Shown: positions 17,667 through 27,348 of the stretch, piece by piece
Layout of the letters: each line of letters starts with the position of its first letter
Numbering within the stretch: position 1 is the first letter of the stretch
Source: Corynebacterium oculi
GTDB taxonomy: Bacteria > Actinomycetota > Actinomycetes > Mycobacteriales > Mycobacteriaceae
Assembly: GCF_001412105.1 (NCBI RefSeq)
Contig: NZ_LKST01000002.1
Span: forward strand, 372,001-436,000
Direction: 5' to 3'
Length of the DNA: 64,000 nucleotides
Program-made: the position numbers and the translations under genes
Notes under the pieces: model-generated
Database searches by the model: none
What the model was told of the DNA's origin: nothing
Seen by the model: only the letters and a program-made list of their open reading frames with translations

Positions 17667-17773
17667 GCACCCCACCCTGCCACATGCGCGGCGGGCGCGC
17701 CCACGGGGTTCCATCGGGAAACCGGGAGCGCGCCCGCCGCGCTGGGCTCAAACGGGAACGGAAAAGGCCGCGA

Positions 17774-19336
17774 TTAGGAAAGCGCGTGGGGGATGTAGGG
17801 GCCAAAGGTCATGAGGAATCCCACCACGGCCGCCAGCGTCATCGAGATGCCGTCGCGGGCGGTGCGCAGGGCGTGCACCACGCCCACCATGATCCCGGTG
17901 ACCGCCACGGCCAGCGCGCCCACGAGGAGGCGGCTCAACCCAGAGGACCACAACTGGTCAAAGCCAATGAACACCAGGGCCCCCAGCACCACGCCCATCA
18001 CGGCCAGGAGCACCGCCGATCCGGCCCCGGTGCGCGGCTCCGGCTCGCGCTTCTTCTTCGCGTCCTTCGGGCGCTTTTCCGCCTCGCCGGGCTGCTGCCC
18101 CGCCCGATCCTGGGTGGAGGAGCCCTCCTGCTTGCCCGCGGCCTTCTGCTCGCTCTTCTCGGACGTGCCTGCGCTCTGGTACAGGCTGGCCACCGGGGCG
18201 GAGGTCTCATCGCCCACGCGCGGAATGCGCCCGGTTTCCTCCACCGCGCCCGGCTTTGCCGCGCCGGTGGTGCCCTGCCGCTTAACCGCAGCGGGCTTCT
18301 TGGGGGTAGCGTTCTTCGACGCAATCCCGCCCACCTTGGAGATCACGGCGGTCTCCTCCGCAGCGGTCTCCGGGGCCGCCTTTTTGCCGGAGACTGCCTG
18401 TTGTCCCGGAACCGTCGCGCGCGCGGCGTTCTTTGCTGCGTTGGGGGCCTGCTCCGCGCGGCCCGCCGGGGCCTGGGCACCCCTAGTCTGGGGTTGCGCG
18501 GCTCGGCGCGCGGAATCGGGAATGGGCCACGCGGCCTTACCCTGCGGGGCCTGCTGAGTCTGAGCGGCGTGCGCCCCCTGCGGGGCCTGCGCGGCGCCGG
18601 GGCGAGAAGCGGTACCCGGGCTGGAAGCCGCACCCGGGCGAGCGGCAGAGCCGGTGCTCTGCTTCGTCGGCTGCGCCGCAGAGGTGGAGGAAGTGGCAGG
18701 AGCGGAAGGCGCCTTATCCGTCGTTTTCGCGGTACCCGCTGCCTGCCCAGCGCCCGCCGCCTTCGGCGTGGTGGCGCGCGCGGAAGCCGCAGCGGAGGAG
18801 CCCGCCCCCTGCACGCCACTATTACCGCGAGGCGCGGAGGCCACCGGGGAGGCGGACGTGGAACCACCGGGGCGTCGAGAAGCAACCCCCGGGGCGGGCT
18901 TGATCGGGTTGGTGGCCGCAGGCGTGCGGGGTGCCGTGTTCCCGGGCCGGGGGGCCGCCGCAGCACCGCCCTGGGGCTGGCCTGCGGGGCGTCCCGCGTT
19001 CTGCTCGGTCTTGCGCGGCGCGACGCTGCCCCATGCTGGCGCACCCGGCACGGAGTTCAGCCCCGCCACCGAGGGCTCGGTGGCCGCCGGGGAGGAGGGC
19101 TTGCGGGGGCGGCGCTCAGATTCCGGGGTGTCGATGGGCACTGAGGAATGGCGGGCCTCGGCGGGCTTGTCCTTCACGCGGGAGAGGGAGCCGGTGAGTT
19201 CCGCCACGGAGATGCCGCCGTCCTCTAGGCTGCGGCGGCGACGTCGCCCGGTGGAGCGCTTCGCGGCATCACCGCGATTGGCCTGGGCGCGCTCTAAAAG
19301 CTCGGCAACGGTGAGTTGTTTTTCCTCGTCGCTCAT
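17774..19336 (-). CDS. Ala/Pro-rich protein with C-terminal membrane helices
   Basis: 520 residues from the ATG at 19336 ([20 protein letters not shown]). After a short conserved N-terminal helix comes an Arg-rich patch (TGRRRRRSLEDGGISVAEL), then about 330 residues dominated by Ala, Pro, Gln, Thr and Gly with no evident fold, and finally three hydrophobic segments near 430-455, 460-480 and 490-515. The architecture resembles the mycobacterial membrane protein encoded beside ppx (Rv0497 type, from memory). The start overlaps the ppx stop by 4 nt. The function is unknown; the disordered region may anchor cytoplasmic partners. Confidence 0.8.
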   Translation of the reverse strand: MSDEEKQLTVAELLERAQANRGDAAKRSTGRRRRRSLEDGGISVAELTGSLSRVKDKPAEARHSSVPIDTPESERRPRKPSSPAATEPSVAGLNSVPGAPAWGSVAPRKTEQNAGRPAGQPQGGAAAAPRPGNTAPRTPAATNPIKPAPGVASRRPGGSTSASPVASAPRGNSGVQGAGSSAAASARATTPKAAGAGQAAGTAKTTDKAPSAPATSSTSAAQPTKQSTGSAARPGAASSPGTASRPGAAQAPQGAHAAQTQQAPQGKAAWPIPDSARRAAQPQTRGAQAPAGRAEQAPNAAKNAARATVPGQQAVSGKKAAPETAAEETAVISKVGGIASKNATPKKPAAVKRQGTTGAAKPGAVEETGRIPRVGDETSAPVASLYQSAGTSEKSEQKAAGKQEGSSTQDRAGQQPGEAEKRPKDAKKKREPEPRTGAGSAVLLAVMGVVLGALVFIGFDQLWSSGLSRLLVGALAVAVTGIMVGVVHALRTARDGISMTLAAVVGFLMTFGPYIPHALS

Positions 19337-20280
19337 CGTGCTTCCTCTCCTTGTTCCAGTCCCTTGTCTATCCGCTGTAGGATAACGCCCTCGCGCAGCG
19401 CCCACGGACAAATATCAATCTTTTCCAGCCCCAGGGCGCGCATGGCGGCCTCTGCCACCAGCGCGCCGGCCACGATCTGATGCGACCTATCCGAGCTCAC
19501 GCCCTCCAGCTCCGCGCGATCCGAGGCCGTCATGCGGGAGATGAAGGCGATCAGTTGCCGCAAGCCGGGGGCGGTGAGCGTGCGCGTCACATACGGGCCC
19601 TCCGCGGACGGCGCGGCACCGGTGAGCCGCGCCAGGGTGCGGAACGTCTTGGACGTGCCCACGGCGATGCGGGCGGGCCCAAAGCTTCGCACCTGGCGGG
19701 CGGGTTCCACCAACTCGGCGTCGATGAAATCACGCAGCAGATTGATCTTTTTCCGCTCGGGCGGATCGGTATCAAACCACTCGTGGGTTAATCTACCCGC
19801 TCCGAGGTTGAGCGAAAAGGCGGCGTCTGGCTGTTCGTCGGCCCCGGTGGAGATTTCCAGGGAACCGCCGCCGATGTCCAGGTTGGTGATCCTGCCCGCG
19901 GACCACCCGTGCCAGCGCCGCACGGCGAGGAACGTCAAGCGCGCCTCGTCCTCCCCGGAGAGCACCTCCAGCCGCACGCCGGTTTCCTTGTGCACGTGGG
20001 TGAGCACGTCCTCCGAGTTGGTGGCGGAGCGCACCGCCGAGGTGGCAAAGGCGATGAGTTCCTCGCAGCCCAGTTGCCGGGCCAGGTCAGCGGACTCGCT
20101 CACCGCCTTGGTGAGTTTCTTGATCCCCTTATCGTGGATCGCCCCGCGATCGTCCAAAAGCTCCACGAGTTTGATCGCGGTCTTCCAATCGCTCATCGGA
20201 GTGGGCCGCCCACCGGGCCGCGCATCCACCGCCACCAAATGAACGGTGTTGCTGCCCACATCCAATACACCTAATCGCAC
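19333..20280 (-). CDS. ppx: Exopolyphosphatase/guanosine pentaphosphate phosphatase family
   Basis: 315 residues starting from a [23 protein letters not shown], the phosphate-binding actin-like motif of Ppx/Gpp[13 protein letters not shown] is the second nucleotide/phosphate loop. The short length (one actin-like domain pair without extra C-terminal domains) is typical of actinobacterial Ppx. It releases phosphate from polyphosphate, or may act on pppGpp. A TACCCT box lies exactly 7 nt before the GTG, so the transcript is probably leaderless. Confidence 0.88.
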   Translation of the reverse strand: MRLGVLDVGSNTVHLVAVDARPGGRPTPMSDWKTAIKLVELLDDRGAIHDKGIKKLTKAVSESADLARQLGCEELIAFATSAVRSATNSEDVLTHVHKETGVRLEVLSGEDEARLTFLAVRRWHGWSAGRITNLDIGGGSLEISTGADEQPDAAFSLNLGAGRLTHEWFDTDPPERKKINLLRDFIDAELVEPARQVRSFGPARIAVGTSKTFRTLARLTGAAPSAEGPYVTRTLTAPGLRQLIAFISRMTASDRAELEGVSSDRSHQIVAGALVAEAAMRALGLEKIDICPWALREGVILQRIDKGLEQGEEAR

Positions 20281-20287
20281 ACCCTAT

Positions 20288-20306
20288 AGGGTAGACGGTC
20301 TACCCT
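20288..20306. promoter_or_regulatory. Palindrome carrying back-to-back -10 boxes
   Basis: AGGGTAGAC-G-GTCTACCCT is a perfect palindrome with 9-bp arms. Each arm ends in TACCCT read outward. The leftward box is 7 nt before the ppx GTG (20280) and the rightward box is 8 nt before the GTG at 20315. The site therefore looks like a symmetric bidirectional leaderless promoter, and possibly also an operator. Confidence 0.65.
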
Positions 20307-20314
20307 CATCAGGT

Positions 20315-21205
20315 GTGAATCACCCACAATCCACCCAGGTTTTTCTCGGTTTTCCGGCCTCCTCCCCCGCCGAGAAGTCCGTGGCCAAGGGCGTGGAAAA
20401 GTCCCCGGATTTCCCCCGGGAATGGTTCGAGTTCACCCACCCCACCGATCCCCACCACGTCTTTAGCGTGGACCTCACCTGGATGGAATCCCACTGGCAC
20501 TGCACCTTTGGCACCAGCGCCTGCCACGGCATCAACGCCGCGCAGCCGGACGTGGGCTGCTGCAACCACGGGGCCTTCCTCTCCGACGAGGTGGACCGCG
20601 ACCAGCTTTACGACGCCGCCTCAGCCCTCCCCGCCCGCTACTGGCAGTTGCGCCCGGCAGAGGTAGAGGAATACCTCGCCCACGGCAAGCCCGAGGACCT
20701 TGAGCCCTGGCTGGTATGGGACGAGCTAGACGACGAGGAAGGCAACCCCGAACCCGCCCTCAAAACCAAGGTGGTGGACGGGGCCTGCATCTTTGCCAAC
20801 CGCAGCGGCTGGCCCACCGGGGCGGGCTGCGCGATCCATCAATGGTGCGTGGCCGAGGGCCGCGACCTCACCGTGGATAAGCCCGAGGTGTGCTGGCAAC
20901 TCCCGCTGCGGCGCACCGAGGAATGGGAGGAGCGTTCCGACGGCGCGGAGATCCTGCGCACCACCATCGGGGAATACGACCGGCGCGGCTGGGGCGACGG
21001 CGGAGAGGACTTTGACTGGTACTGCTCCAGCGCGCCCGGCTGCCACACCTCCGATACGCCGGTGTGGATCAGCCAGGAGGCGGAACTGCGTGCGCTGATG
21101 GGCGATTCCGCCTACGAGGTGCTGGACGCGCACCTGCGCGCCCGGGCACGGGTGCCGAAGGGGGTGCTGCCGATACACCCGGCGACGAGGGAGGCACTTG
21201 GGTAG
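20315..21205 (+). CDS. Cys-rich conserved protein (Rv0495c-like)
   Basis: 296 residues from the GTG at 20315. Contains clustered Cys and His that look like a metal site: [23 protein letters not shown], then [11 protein letters not shown] and [10 protein letters not shown]. No membrane segment or signal peptide. The divergent pairing with ppx matches the mycobacterial Rv0495c-Rv0496 order as I remember it. The function is not established; the Cys pattern suggests iron-sulfur or zinc binding. Confidence 0.82.
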   Translation: MNHPQSTQVFLGFPASSPAEKSVAKGVEKSPDFPREWFEFTHPTDPHHVFSVDLTWMESHWHCTFGTSACHGINAAQPDVGCCNHGAFLSDEVDRDQLYDAASALPARYWQLRPAEVEEYLAHGKPEDLEPWLVWDELDDEEGNPEPALKTKVVDGACIFANRSGWPTGAGCAIHQWCVAEGRDLTVDKPEVCWQLPLRRTEEWEERSDGAEILRTTIGEYDRRGWGDGGEDFDWYCSSAPGCHTSDTPVWISQEAELRALMGDSAYEVLDAHLRARARVPKGVLPIHPATREALG

Positions 21206-21236
21206 ATTTTCCTACCTTTTGTCCTATTCTTAGGCC

Positions 21237-22583
21237 ATGCTCCTCTCTCTCACCCTAGGGAACTACCGCTCCTTTGCCGCCGAGTCCACCCTCGATCTAA
21301 TGAAGCGCAGTTTCCGCCGCAATGTGCCCGCAGATCACAACTGGGCCGCCGTGACTGAGCACGTGGTGGGAATCTACGGAGCCAACGCCTCGGGCAAGTC
21401 CACGGTGCTCCTCCCCCTCGGTCTCATCCAAGTGGCGGTGGCATTCTCTCTGCGCGACCCCGCCACCACTCAGGCCCTCTACACCCCGCACGCACTCCAC
21501 CGCGATCTCCCCACCGCCTTTCAGGTGGAGTACGTGGAGGCAGGGGTGCGGTATCGGTGGGAGTTGCGCCTAAGCCAAGCTGGCGTACTAGAGGAAAAAC
21601 TAGAGGCCACGGAATCCGGGCACTTCCGCCTCATTTTCCATCGCCAGGAAAGCACCATCAAGTTCGGCCCACAGTCGGGAATACCGCGCGCGGCCAGAGA
21701 AAATATCGAGGAGTTTCTGACCCCCTGGGCGCTCACTCTCTCCGCATGGCAGGTCGCGCGCTCGCGCGGCCCCTACGCCGGTGCCGTGACCTGGTGGCAG
21801 GAACGCCTCCGCACCCTCGGGGTTCTCCGTGACCGTGCACAGATGCACTACACACTCATGGACATGCTTCAGTATCCTTCCTGGATGCGCGCCAGTTCCG
21901 CCATTATCCGGGCGGCCGATACCGGGGTGAACTCCGTGCGCGTGGATACCCAATCCGTTCCCCTACCACCCGAACTCGCTCAACACGCAGAGGCCCTCAG
22001 CGCCGCCCTCGCCGGGGAATCCAGCACCCACGTCGAGGCCCTGAGCGAACAGGAGAAACAACTCATCGCGCAGAACCTCGTGTTCACCCACGGTTCCGGC
22101 GAAGAGCAATTCGAGCTGCCCGAGGAGGCAGAATCGCAGGGCACCCGCGTATGGTTCGACCTCGCCATGCAGGCCACCTATGCCCTGGCCACGGGCGGGG
22201 TCCTCAGCGTGGACGAGGCCGATGAAAGCCTCCATCCCCTCTTGCTGGCCAGCCTCATTCGGCTATTTACCAACCGGAGGACCAACGCCTCCGGCGCGCA
22301 ACTCCTTTTCACCTCACACGACACCACCGTGCTGGGCAATGACCTAGACACAGGGATCACGCCCTCTGGTATTTGGCTGACGGAAAAGCAACAAGGAGTC
22401 TCCGAACTCATCGCCCTCGACGAGTTCCCTTACTCCCCCAAACACAATATCGAACGCCGCTACCTGCGCGGCGTATATGGAGCGGTTCCGGCACCGCAAA
22501 GGGACATCGCCTCCGAGATCGCCCGTCTGCGAACGGAGTACAACCAATTCCAAGCAGAAAGGCGGCAAGGTGATGGTGCCTAA
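21237..22583 (+). CDS. RloA-like AAA ATPase of an AbiL-type defence pair
   Basis: 448 residues. Walker A is GANASGKST at residues 48-56, just after the typical N-terminal LTLGNYRSFAAESTLDL. The Walker B region is VLSVDEADESLHPLL (about 321-335), followed by the His switch LLFTSHDTTVL. This is the OLD/RecF-like ATPase group that pairs with RloB and belongs to abortive-infection systems of the AbiL kind. The following rloB starts inside its last codons (11-nt overlap), confirming the pair. The ATPase itself looks intact. Whether it works without an intact partner is doubtful. Confidence 0.85.
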   Translation: MLLSLTLGNYRSFAAESTLDLMKRSFRRNVPADHNWAAVTEHVVGIYGANASGKSTVLLPLGLIQVAVAFSLRDPATTQALYTPHALHRDLPTAFQVEYVEAGVRYRWELRLSQAGVLEEKLEATESGHFRLIFHRQESTIKFGPQSGIPRAARENIEEFLTPWALTLSAWQVARSRGPYAGAVTWWQERLRTLGVLRDRAQMHYTLMDMLQYPSWMRASSAIIRAADTGVNSVRVDTQSVPLPPELAQHAEALSAALAGESSTHVEALSEQEKQLIAQNLVFTHGSGEEQFELPEEAESQGTRVWFDLAMQATYALATGGVLSVDEADESLHPLLLASLIRLFTNRRTNASGAQLLFTSHDTTVLGNDLDTGITPSGIWLTEKQQGVSELIALDEFPYSPKHNIERRYLRGVYGAVPAPQRDIASEIARLRTEYNQFQAERRQGDGA

Positions 22584-23166
22584 AAGAAAGCGCGCTGCGG
22601 GAAAACGCACCCCGGCGACTCCCACGCTCATCGTGTGCCAGGGAACCGTCACGGAAACCACATACTTCCGACGCATGAAAGAACTCTGACGATCCCGCGC
22701 CGTGGATATTCACGCACACCACGCCACACCCCTCAAACTCGTGGAACACACCAAGGAATTAGCCCGGCGAGGGGACTACGAGCGCATATTCATCGTGATA
22801 GATGAAGACGATTCCCGCCATGAGTTATCACCCGCCAGCGCGGAATGTCACCGCGCCAGCACCCGGCACCGCTCGTTTCAGCTCATTATCTCCCACGTGT
22901 GCTTTGAAGTATGGCTCCTTGCTCACGAGCGCGGCGTCCCCGCCTCCGCGCAGGATCGCGCCCGGCTCAGTACCCTAATCAAGGCCGCTGGGTTGGTGGA
23001 GAAAGAGCGCCCCAAGCACCTCGCTCCCGATTTCCCCTATCCCCGCTGGGCACAGGCACAAGAAAACATCTCGATCATCCCGCCCAACACGGTGAGCAGC
23101 CACCCCGCCACCGCCGTGCCCACCGTGTTAGAGGCGCTGCGCGAAGCCCAAGGCCCGATCCCTTAA
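22573..23166 (+). pseudogene. RloB-like protein, interrupted by an in-frame TGA
   Basis: Reading from the ATG at 22573 (MVPKRKRAAGK) gives the RloB opening TLIVCQGTVTETTYFRRMKE, then CTC-TGA at 22687-22689 (codon 39), then in the same frame RSRAVDIHAHHATPLKLVEH, IFIVIDEDDS and SHVCFEVWLLAHE through to 23166. FVIDxDD and CFEVWLL are RloB/TOPRIM-like landmarks, so without the TGA the product would be a normal protein of about 197 residues. One base (TGA for CGA) explains the break. Either the defence pair is inactivated or this is a sequencing error. Confidence 0.8.
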
Positions 23167-23171
23167 ACCCC

Positions 23172-23876
23172 CTAGCGCTCGAACTTGTATCCCAATCCCC
23201 GCACCGTCACCAGGCGCGTGGGCTGGGAGGGCTCCCGTTCGATCTTGGCGCGCAGGCGCTTCACGTGCACGTCGAGGGTCTTGGTGTCTCCCACGTAGTT
23301 GGCCCCCCACACGCGGTCAATGAGCTGGCCTCGGGTGAGCACCCTGCCGGAGTTGCGCAGGAAGAACTCCAGGAGCTCAAACTCCTTGAGCGGCATGTTC
23401 ACCTCGCGCCCGGCCACGCTCACGGTGTGGCGTTCCACGTCCATGCGCACCTGCCCGGCGTAGAGGATGTCATCGCTGGATTCCTCTTCCATGTCCACCG
23501 CGTTGAGTTCCACTCCGCCGTTGCGGCGTAGCACGGCGCGAATGCGGGCGATGAGTTCGCGGGAGGAGTAGGGCTTGGTCACGTAGTCGTCCGCGCCGAG
23601 TTCCAGGCCCACTACCTTGTCGATCTCGGCGTCGCGGGCGGTGACCATAATCACCGGGACGTTGGAGGTAGTGCGCAGTTCGCGGCACACGTCGGTGCCG
23701 GACATTCCGGGAAGCATAAGGTCGAGCAGGACGATGTCCACCTCGTTGGTGGCGAACTCCTCTAGGGCCGTTTGACCGTCGCCGGCGATGATCGTGTTGA
23801 ACCCCTCCTTGCGCAGCAGGAAGGCGAGGGGGTCGGACAGCGATTCTTCGTCTTCAACGATCAAAATGGTGGTCAT
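23172..23876 (-). CDS. regX3: Response regulator RegX3
   Basis: OmpR/PhoB-type regulator of 234 residues. Receiver domain with phospho-acceptor Asp52 (VDIVLLDLMLPG) and Lys in VTKPYSSREL; C-terminal winged helix (RVLTRGQLIDRVWG, TKTLDVHVKRLRAKIE). Partner of SenX3, whose gene overlaps it by 4 nt. In corynebacteria and mycobacteria the pair governs the phosphate-limitation response. Convergent with the interrupted rloB. Confidence 0.93.
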   Translation of the reverse strand: MTTILIVEDEESLSDPLAFLLRKEGFNTIIAGDGQTALEEFATNEVDIVLLDLMLPGMSGTDVCRELRTTSNVPVIMVTARDAEIDKVVGLELGADDYVTKPYSSRELIARIRAVLRRNGGVELNAVDMEEESSDDILYAGQVRMDVERHTVSVAGREVNMPLKEFELLEFFLRNSGRVLTRGQLIDRVWGANYVGDTKTLDVHVKRLRAKIEREPSQPTRLVTVRGLGYKFER

Positions 23877-25123
23877 GAAGATTTATCCTTTCGCCGGTTC
23901 GTCACGCGCGATACCGCCTTGAGCAAGGGCGGTTCGGCCGCAGTATCGTCCTCCGGGACCGGCGGCACGTCCGCCTGCTCCGGGATATAGATCGGAAGCT
24001 CGATGGTGAATGTCGATCCCGTTCCGGGCTTCGACCACACCTTAATGGTACCGCTATGGTTTGCCACCACGTGCTTCACTATGGCTAAGCCCAGCCCCGT
24101 CCCCCCGGTGGAGCGGGATCGGGCCTTATCCACCCGGAAGAATCGCTCGAATACCCGCTTCTGATCCTCCGGGGCGATGCCGATTCCCCGGTCGGTCACG
24201 CGGATCTGCACCGCCGCGCCGTCCACCACCCGCTGCGAGAGGGATACCGGCGCGGAGGTTCCCGAGTAGTTGATGGCGTTGCTCACCAGGTTGGACACGG
24301 CGGTAACCAGCAGGGATTTATTGCCGTTGACCCACACCCCGGAGGGGGCCCCGCGCAGCAGGGGGATGGAGTGGCCGTCGGCGGCCACCTGGTTGCGCGT
24401 CATGGCCTCGGTAATCACGTCATCCACCAGCACCGGCTCCACGTCCGGCAGGGCCTCGGCGCCTTGCAGCTTGGACAGGGAGATCAGCTCGTTAATCAGG
24501 TCGGACATGCGCAGCGCCTCTTTGCGTAGGCGGGTGCCAAAGTAGTCCACCTGCTCGGGATCGTCAGCGGATTCCACCAGGGCCTCGGCCAGCAGGGCCA
24601 TGCCGCCCACGGGGGTTTTCAGCTCGTGGGAGACGTTGGCCACAAAGTCCCGCCGCGCGGCTTCCATGCGCACGTACTCGGATTCGTCGGTGCTGTACAC
24701 GATCACGAAGCGATCGTCGATGAGCGTGAGCGGCTTGACCACCGCTCGCACGTTGGTGACCCGCGATCCGGTGCGCCGCTGCGAGGTCACCAGGTTGAGG
24801 ACGTGCGTTTCCTTGTCCTCGTGGACGCGCTGGGCCGTCTCCCACAGCTCCGGGTTGAGGGTGCGATCATGCACCAGGCCCATCTCATGCCCCCGTGAGT
24901 TGGAGAGCAGAACCTCCCCGCGCCGATCAATGACCACCAGGCCCGTGGGCGAACCCTGGATGGCCAGGTGCAGCACCTGGCCGATGGTGGTCACCTGGTT
25001 TTCCTCCAGGGTGGTGGCCGCCCGGTAGCGCCGCACGGCGGCACGCACGCGCGAGAAAAGCGGAGGAAGGCCGCCCGCGAGGGCAGCCCCCGCTCCGAAG
25101 GCGATGAGGAGGGACCAGGACAC
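23873..25123 (-). CDS. senX3: Sensor histidine kinase SenX3
   Basis: 416 residues. One N-terminal hydrophobic segment (SLLIAFGAGAALAGGLPPLF), a PAS-like domain (GLVVIDRRGEVLLSNSRGHE), the phospho-acceptor His166 in NVSHELKTP, and an HATPase domain with N, G1 and G2 boxes (SNLVSNAINYS, DRGIGIAPED, GGTGLGLAIVKHV). It autophosphorylates and feeds RegX3. Located 15 nt after gpmA on the same strand, as in related genomes. Confidence 0.93.
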   Translation of the reverse strand: MSWSLLIAFGAGAALAGGLPPLFSRVRAAVRRYRAATTLEENQVTTIGQVLHLAIQGSPTGLVVIDRRGEVLLSNSRGHEMGLVHDRTLNPELWETAQRVHEDKETHVLNLVTSQRRTGSRVTNVRAVVKPLTLIDDRFVIVYSTDESEYVRMEAARRDFVANVSHELKTPVGGMALLAEALVESADDPEQVDYFGTRLRKEALRMSDLINELISLSKLQGAEALPDVEPVLVDDVITEAMTRNQVAADGHSIPLLRGAPSGVWVNGNKSLLVTAVSNLVSNAINYSGTSAPVSLSQRVVDGAAVQIRVTDRGIGIAPEDQKRVFERFFRVDKARSRSTGGTGLGLAIVKHVVANHSGTIKVWSKPGTGSTFTIELPIYIPEQADVPPVPEDDTAAEPPLLKAVSRVTNRRKDKSS

Positions 25124-25138
25124 CTTAACCGGCGCTGC

Positions 25139-25888
25139 TTACTTCTGGGCGCCCTGGGAGGCCACAGCGGCAGCACCGGCGGCCGCGGCCTCCGGGTCAA
25201 GGTAGGTGCCGCCGGGGTTAACCACGGCGCCTTCCGCGTCGATCTCATAGACCAGCGGAATACCCGTGGGGATGTTCAGCTCCGCGATGTCCGCGTCAGA
25301 GATGCTGTCCAGGTACTTCACCAGCGCCCGCAGGGAGTTACCGTGCGCGGCCACCATGACCACCTCCCCGCGCTTCACGCGCGGCAGGATCTCCTCCTCG
25401 AAGTAGGGCACCAGGCGCTCCACCACGTCCTTGAGGCACTCCGTGGCGGGCACCTGGGGAAGATCGGCGTAGCGGGGGTCATGGGCCTGGGAGTACTCGG
25501 AGTCCTCCGCCAGTTCCGGCGGCGGGGTGCCGTAGGAGCGACGCCACTCCATGAACTGCTCGTCGCCGTACTTCTCGCGGGTCTCCGCCTTGTTCAGGCC
25601 TTGCAACGCGCCGTAGTGGCGCTCGTTGAGCCGCCAATCGCGCTCCACGGGGATCCACAGGCGATCCGTGGCATCGAGGGCGATGTTCGCGGTGCGGATC
25701 GCGCGGCGCAGCAGCGAGGTGTACAGCACCTGCGGCTTCAGCCCGGATTCCTTCATCAGCTCACCGCCCCGGCGCGCCTCCGCCTCGCCCTTCTCCGTGA
25801 GGTTGACATCCACCCAGCCCGTGAACTGGTTGGAGGCGTTCCATTCGCTTTGGCCGTGACGCAGCAGGATCAACTTTCCGTTACTCAT
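25139..25888 (-). CDS. gpmA: 2,3-bisphosphoglycerate-dependent phosphoglycerate mutase
   Basis: Interconverts 3- and 2-phosphoglycerate in glycolysis. 249 residues from the ATG at 25888 ([17 protein letters not shown]), with GGGGAA before it. The phosphohistidine is His11 in [21 protein letters not shown] and [15 protein letters not shown] complete the active site. Conserved order with senX3-regX3 and mshA. Confidence 0.95.
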   Translation of the reverse strand: MSNGKLILLRHGQSEWNASNQFTGWVDVNLTEKGEAEARRGGELMKESGLKPQVLYTSLLRRAIRTANIALDATDRLWIPVERDWRLNERHYGALQGLNKAETREKYGDEQFMEWRRSYGTPPPELAEDSEYSQAHDPRYADLPQVPATECLKDVVERLVPYFEEEILPRVKRGEVVMVAAHGNSLRALVKYLDSISDADIAELNIPTGIPLVYEIDAEGAVVNPGGTYLDPEAAAAGAAAVASQGAQK

Positions 25889-25927
25889 GTTCCCCAGCAT
25901 TCCATAATCGTCTCGATCCTGCCCGGG

Positions 25928-25980
25928 GCTTATCGACGCCCTCAGGGCCCGTCAGAGCCCCGAGGCCCGCCGCGCGCGAC
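25928..25980 (+). repeat. Copy of the GCTTATCGACGCCC element overlapping the mshA 3' end
   Basis: The exact 14-mer at 25928-25941 is followed by a GCCCTCAGGGC hairpin and a right end GCGCGCGACAA that resembles the copy at 7206-7273. The last nine or so codons of mshA are read from inside it, so the element may have altered the MshA C-terminus. Confidence 0.5.
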
Positions 25981-27217
25981 AATCCTCCACCGACGTATCC
26001 ATCGCCCTGGCGTAGACCTCCTCTAGGCGCTGCGCCGTGACCCCCCAGGAAAACGCCGCGGCGTGCCGCACGGCCTGCTCCCCCATGCGGATGCGCGTGG
26101 GGTCGTCGTCAAGCATCTCCCCCAGGGCACGCGCCCAGTCGGCGGGATCGTGGCCGTCCACGAGCACCCCCGTGCTCCCCTCCGCCACCGCGATGGGCAG
26201 CCCGCCCGTTCGCGCGGCCACCACCGGGGTGCCGGTGGCCTGGGCCTCCAGGGCCACCAGCCCGAAGGACTCGTTATAGCTCGGCACGGCCACCACGTCG
26301 GCCGCCTGATAGACCGTGACTAGTTCCTGCGGGGGGCGCGGCTCAAGAAAACGCACGCGGTGCGCCACCCCCAGCTCGCGGGCCAACTCGCGGTAGCGCG
26401 AGGCGGTGGCCTCCGCCCCGGAGGCCCCGCCGCAGATGAGCACCCGGACGTTGCGCCCAGGGTTGTGCTCCAGCAACCGCGCCACCGCGCGGATCAACAC
26501 CTGCGGCCCCTTAAACTCCTGCAACCGGCCCACAAAGGCGATGACCTTGGCGTGCAGCGGCACGCCCAATTCGCGGCGGGAGCGCTCGGTGTTGCGATCT
26601 GTTCCGGGGGTAAAAAGCTCGGTGTCTGCCCCCGGCGAGACCACCTCGATGCGGTCCGTGGGGGCGTCGTAATGCGCCACCAGATCGGCGCGCTCCTCCC
26701 GGGTGTTCACCACCAGCACGTCCGCGTTATCCACCAACTGCTGCTCGCAGATGCGGCGGGCCTCCGTCTCCGCGGAATCATGGGTGGCGCGGTGCAAGTT
26801 CTTCACCGCCGCGAGGGTGTGGGCGGTGTGCACCAGGGGTACCCCCCACTGATCCCGCACCAGCCACGCCACCTGGCCCGAGAGCCAGTAGTGGGAATGC
26901 ACGAGGTCATAAGACAACCCCTGGCAGCGCGCAAATTGCAGGATTCCCCCGGCGAAGGCCGTCAGCTGCGTGGGCAACTCCTCCTTGGCCAAACCCTCGT
27001 ACGGCCCGGCCACGATGTTGACCACGCGCAGGCCCGGCTCCACCTCCACCACCTCCCCCTGGCTGGGGCGCGTGGCGCGGGTGTACACGTCCACCTCCAC
27101 CCCCCGCCGCGCCAGCTGCGTGGCGGTGGAAAGCACGTAAACGTTCATGCCACCCGCGTCCCCCGAGCCCGGCTGTTCTAACGGCGAGGTGTGCATGGAG
27201 ATCATGGCGATGTGCAT
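25952..27217 (-). CDS. mshA: D-inositol-3-phosphate glycosyltransferase
   Basis: First committed step of mycothiol synthesis: transfers GlcNAc from UDP-GlcNAc to inositol 3-phosphate. 421 residues from the ATG at 27217 ([20 protein letters not shown]), GT-B fold with [35 protein letters not shown] and the EXE-type stretch [20 protein letters not shown]. The upstream in-frame extension is low-complexity and was excluded. A TAGCAT box 8 nt before the ATG suggests a leaderless message. The extreme C-terminus overlaps a dispersed repeat. Confidence 0.93.
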   Translation of the reverse strand: MHIAMISMHTSPLEQPGSGDAGGMNVYVLSTATQLARRGVEVDVYTRATRPSQGEVVEVEPGLRVVNIVAGPYEGLAKEELPTQLTAFAGGILQFARCQGLSYDLVHSHYWLSGQVAWLVRDQWGVPLVHTAHTLAAVKNLHRATHDSAETEARRICEQQLVDNADVLVVNTREERADLVAHYDAPTDRIEVVSPGADTELFTPGTDRNTERSRRELGVPLHAKVIAFVGRLQEFKGPQVLIRAVARLLEHNPGRNVRVLICGGASGAEATASRYRELARELGVAHRVRFLEPRPPQELVTVYQAADVVAVPSYNESFGLVALEAQATGTPVVAARTGGLPIAVAEGSTGVLVDGHDPADWARALGEMLDDDPTRIRMGEQAVRHAAAFSWGVTAQRLEEVYARAMDTSVEDCRARRASGL

Positions 27218-27278
27218 GAGCCCCCATGCTACGACGCTTCCGCCGCCTTCTCCCACACGGCGAGCGCCGCCCACGGCG

Positions 27279-27284
27279 CGTATA
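27279..27284 (+). promoter_or_regulatory. -10 box of fadD
   Basis: TATAGT in the 131-bp gap between the divergent mshA and fadD starts, about 65 nt before the fadD ATG. No clear -35 hexamer is seen. Assignment rests on the hexamer and position only. Confidence 0.45.
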
Positions 27285-27348
27285 GTCAAGCGAAGGAAAC
27301 TTATTGTTGCCCAGCGCGCGCTGCCCGGCGCCACAGGAAGGGAGACCG

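Noticed and set aside
18343-19044. A 233-codon Arg/Pro-rich minus-strand frame
   Set aside because: It is an alternative frame of the Ala/Pro-rich membrane protein gene, whose own frame has a good start, membrane helices and conserved neighbours.
17657-19144. A 495-codon Gly/Arg/Leu-rich plus-strand frame opposite the Ala/Pro-rich gene
   Set aside because: Shadow of a high-G+C low-complexity region; no ribosome site and no recognisable domain.
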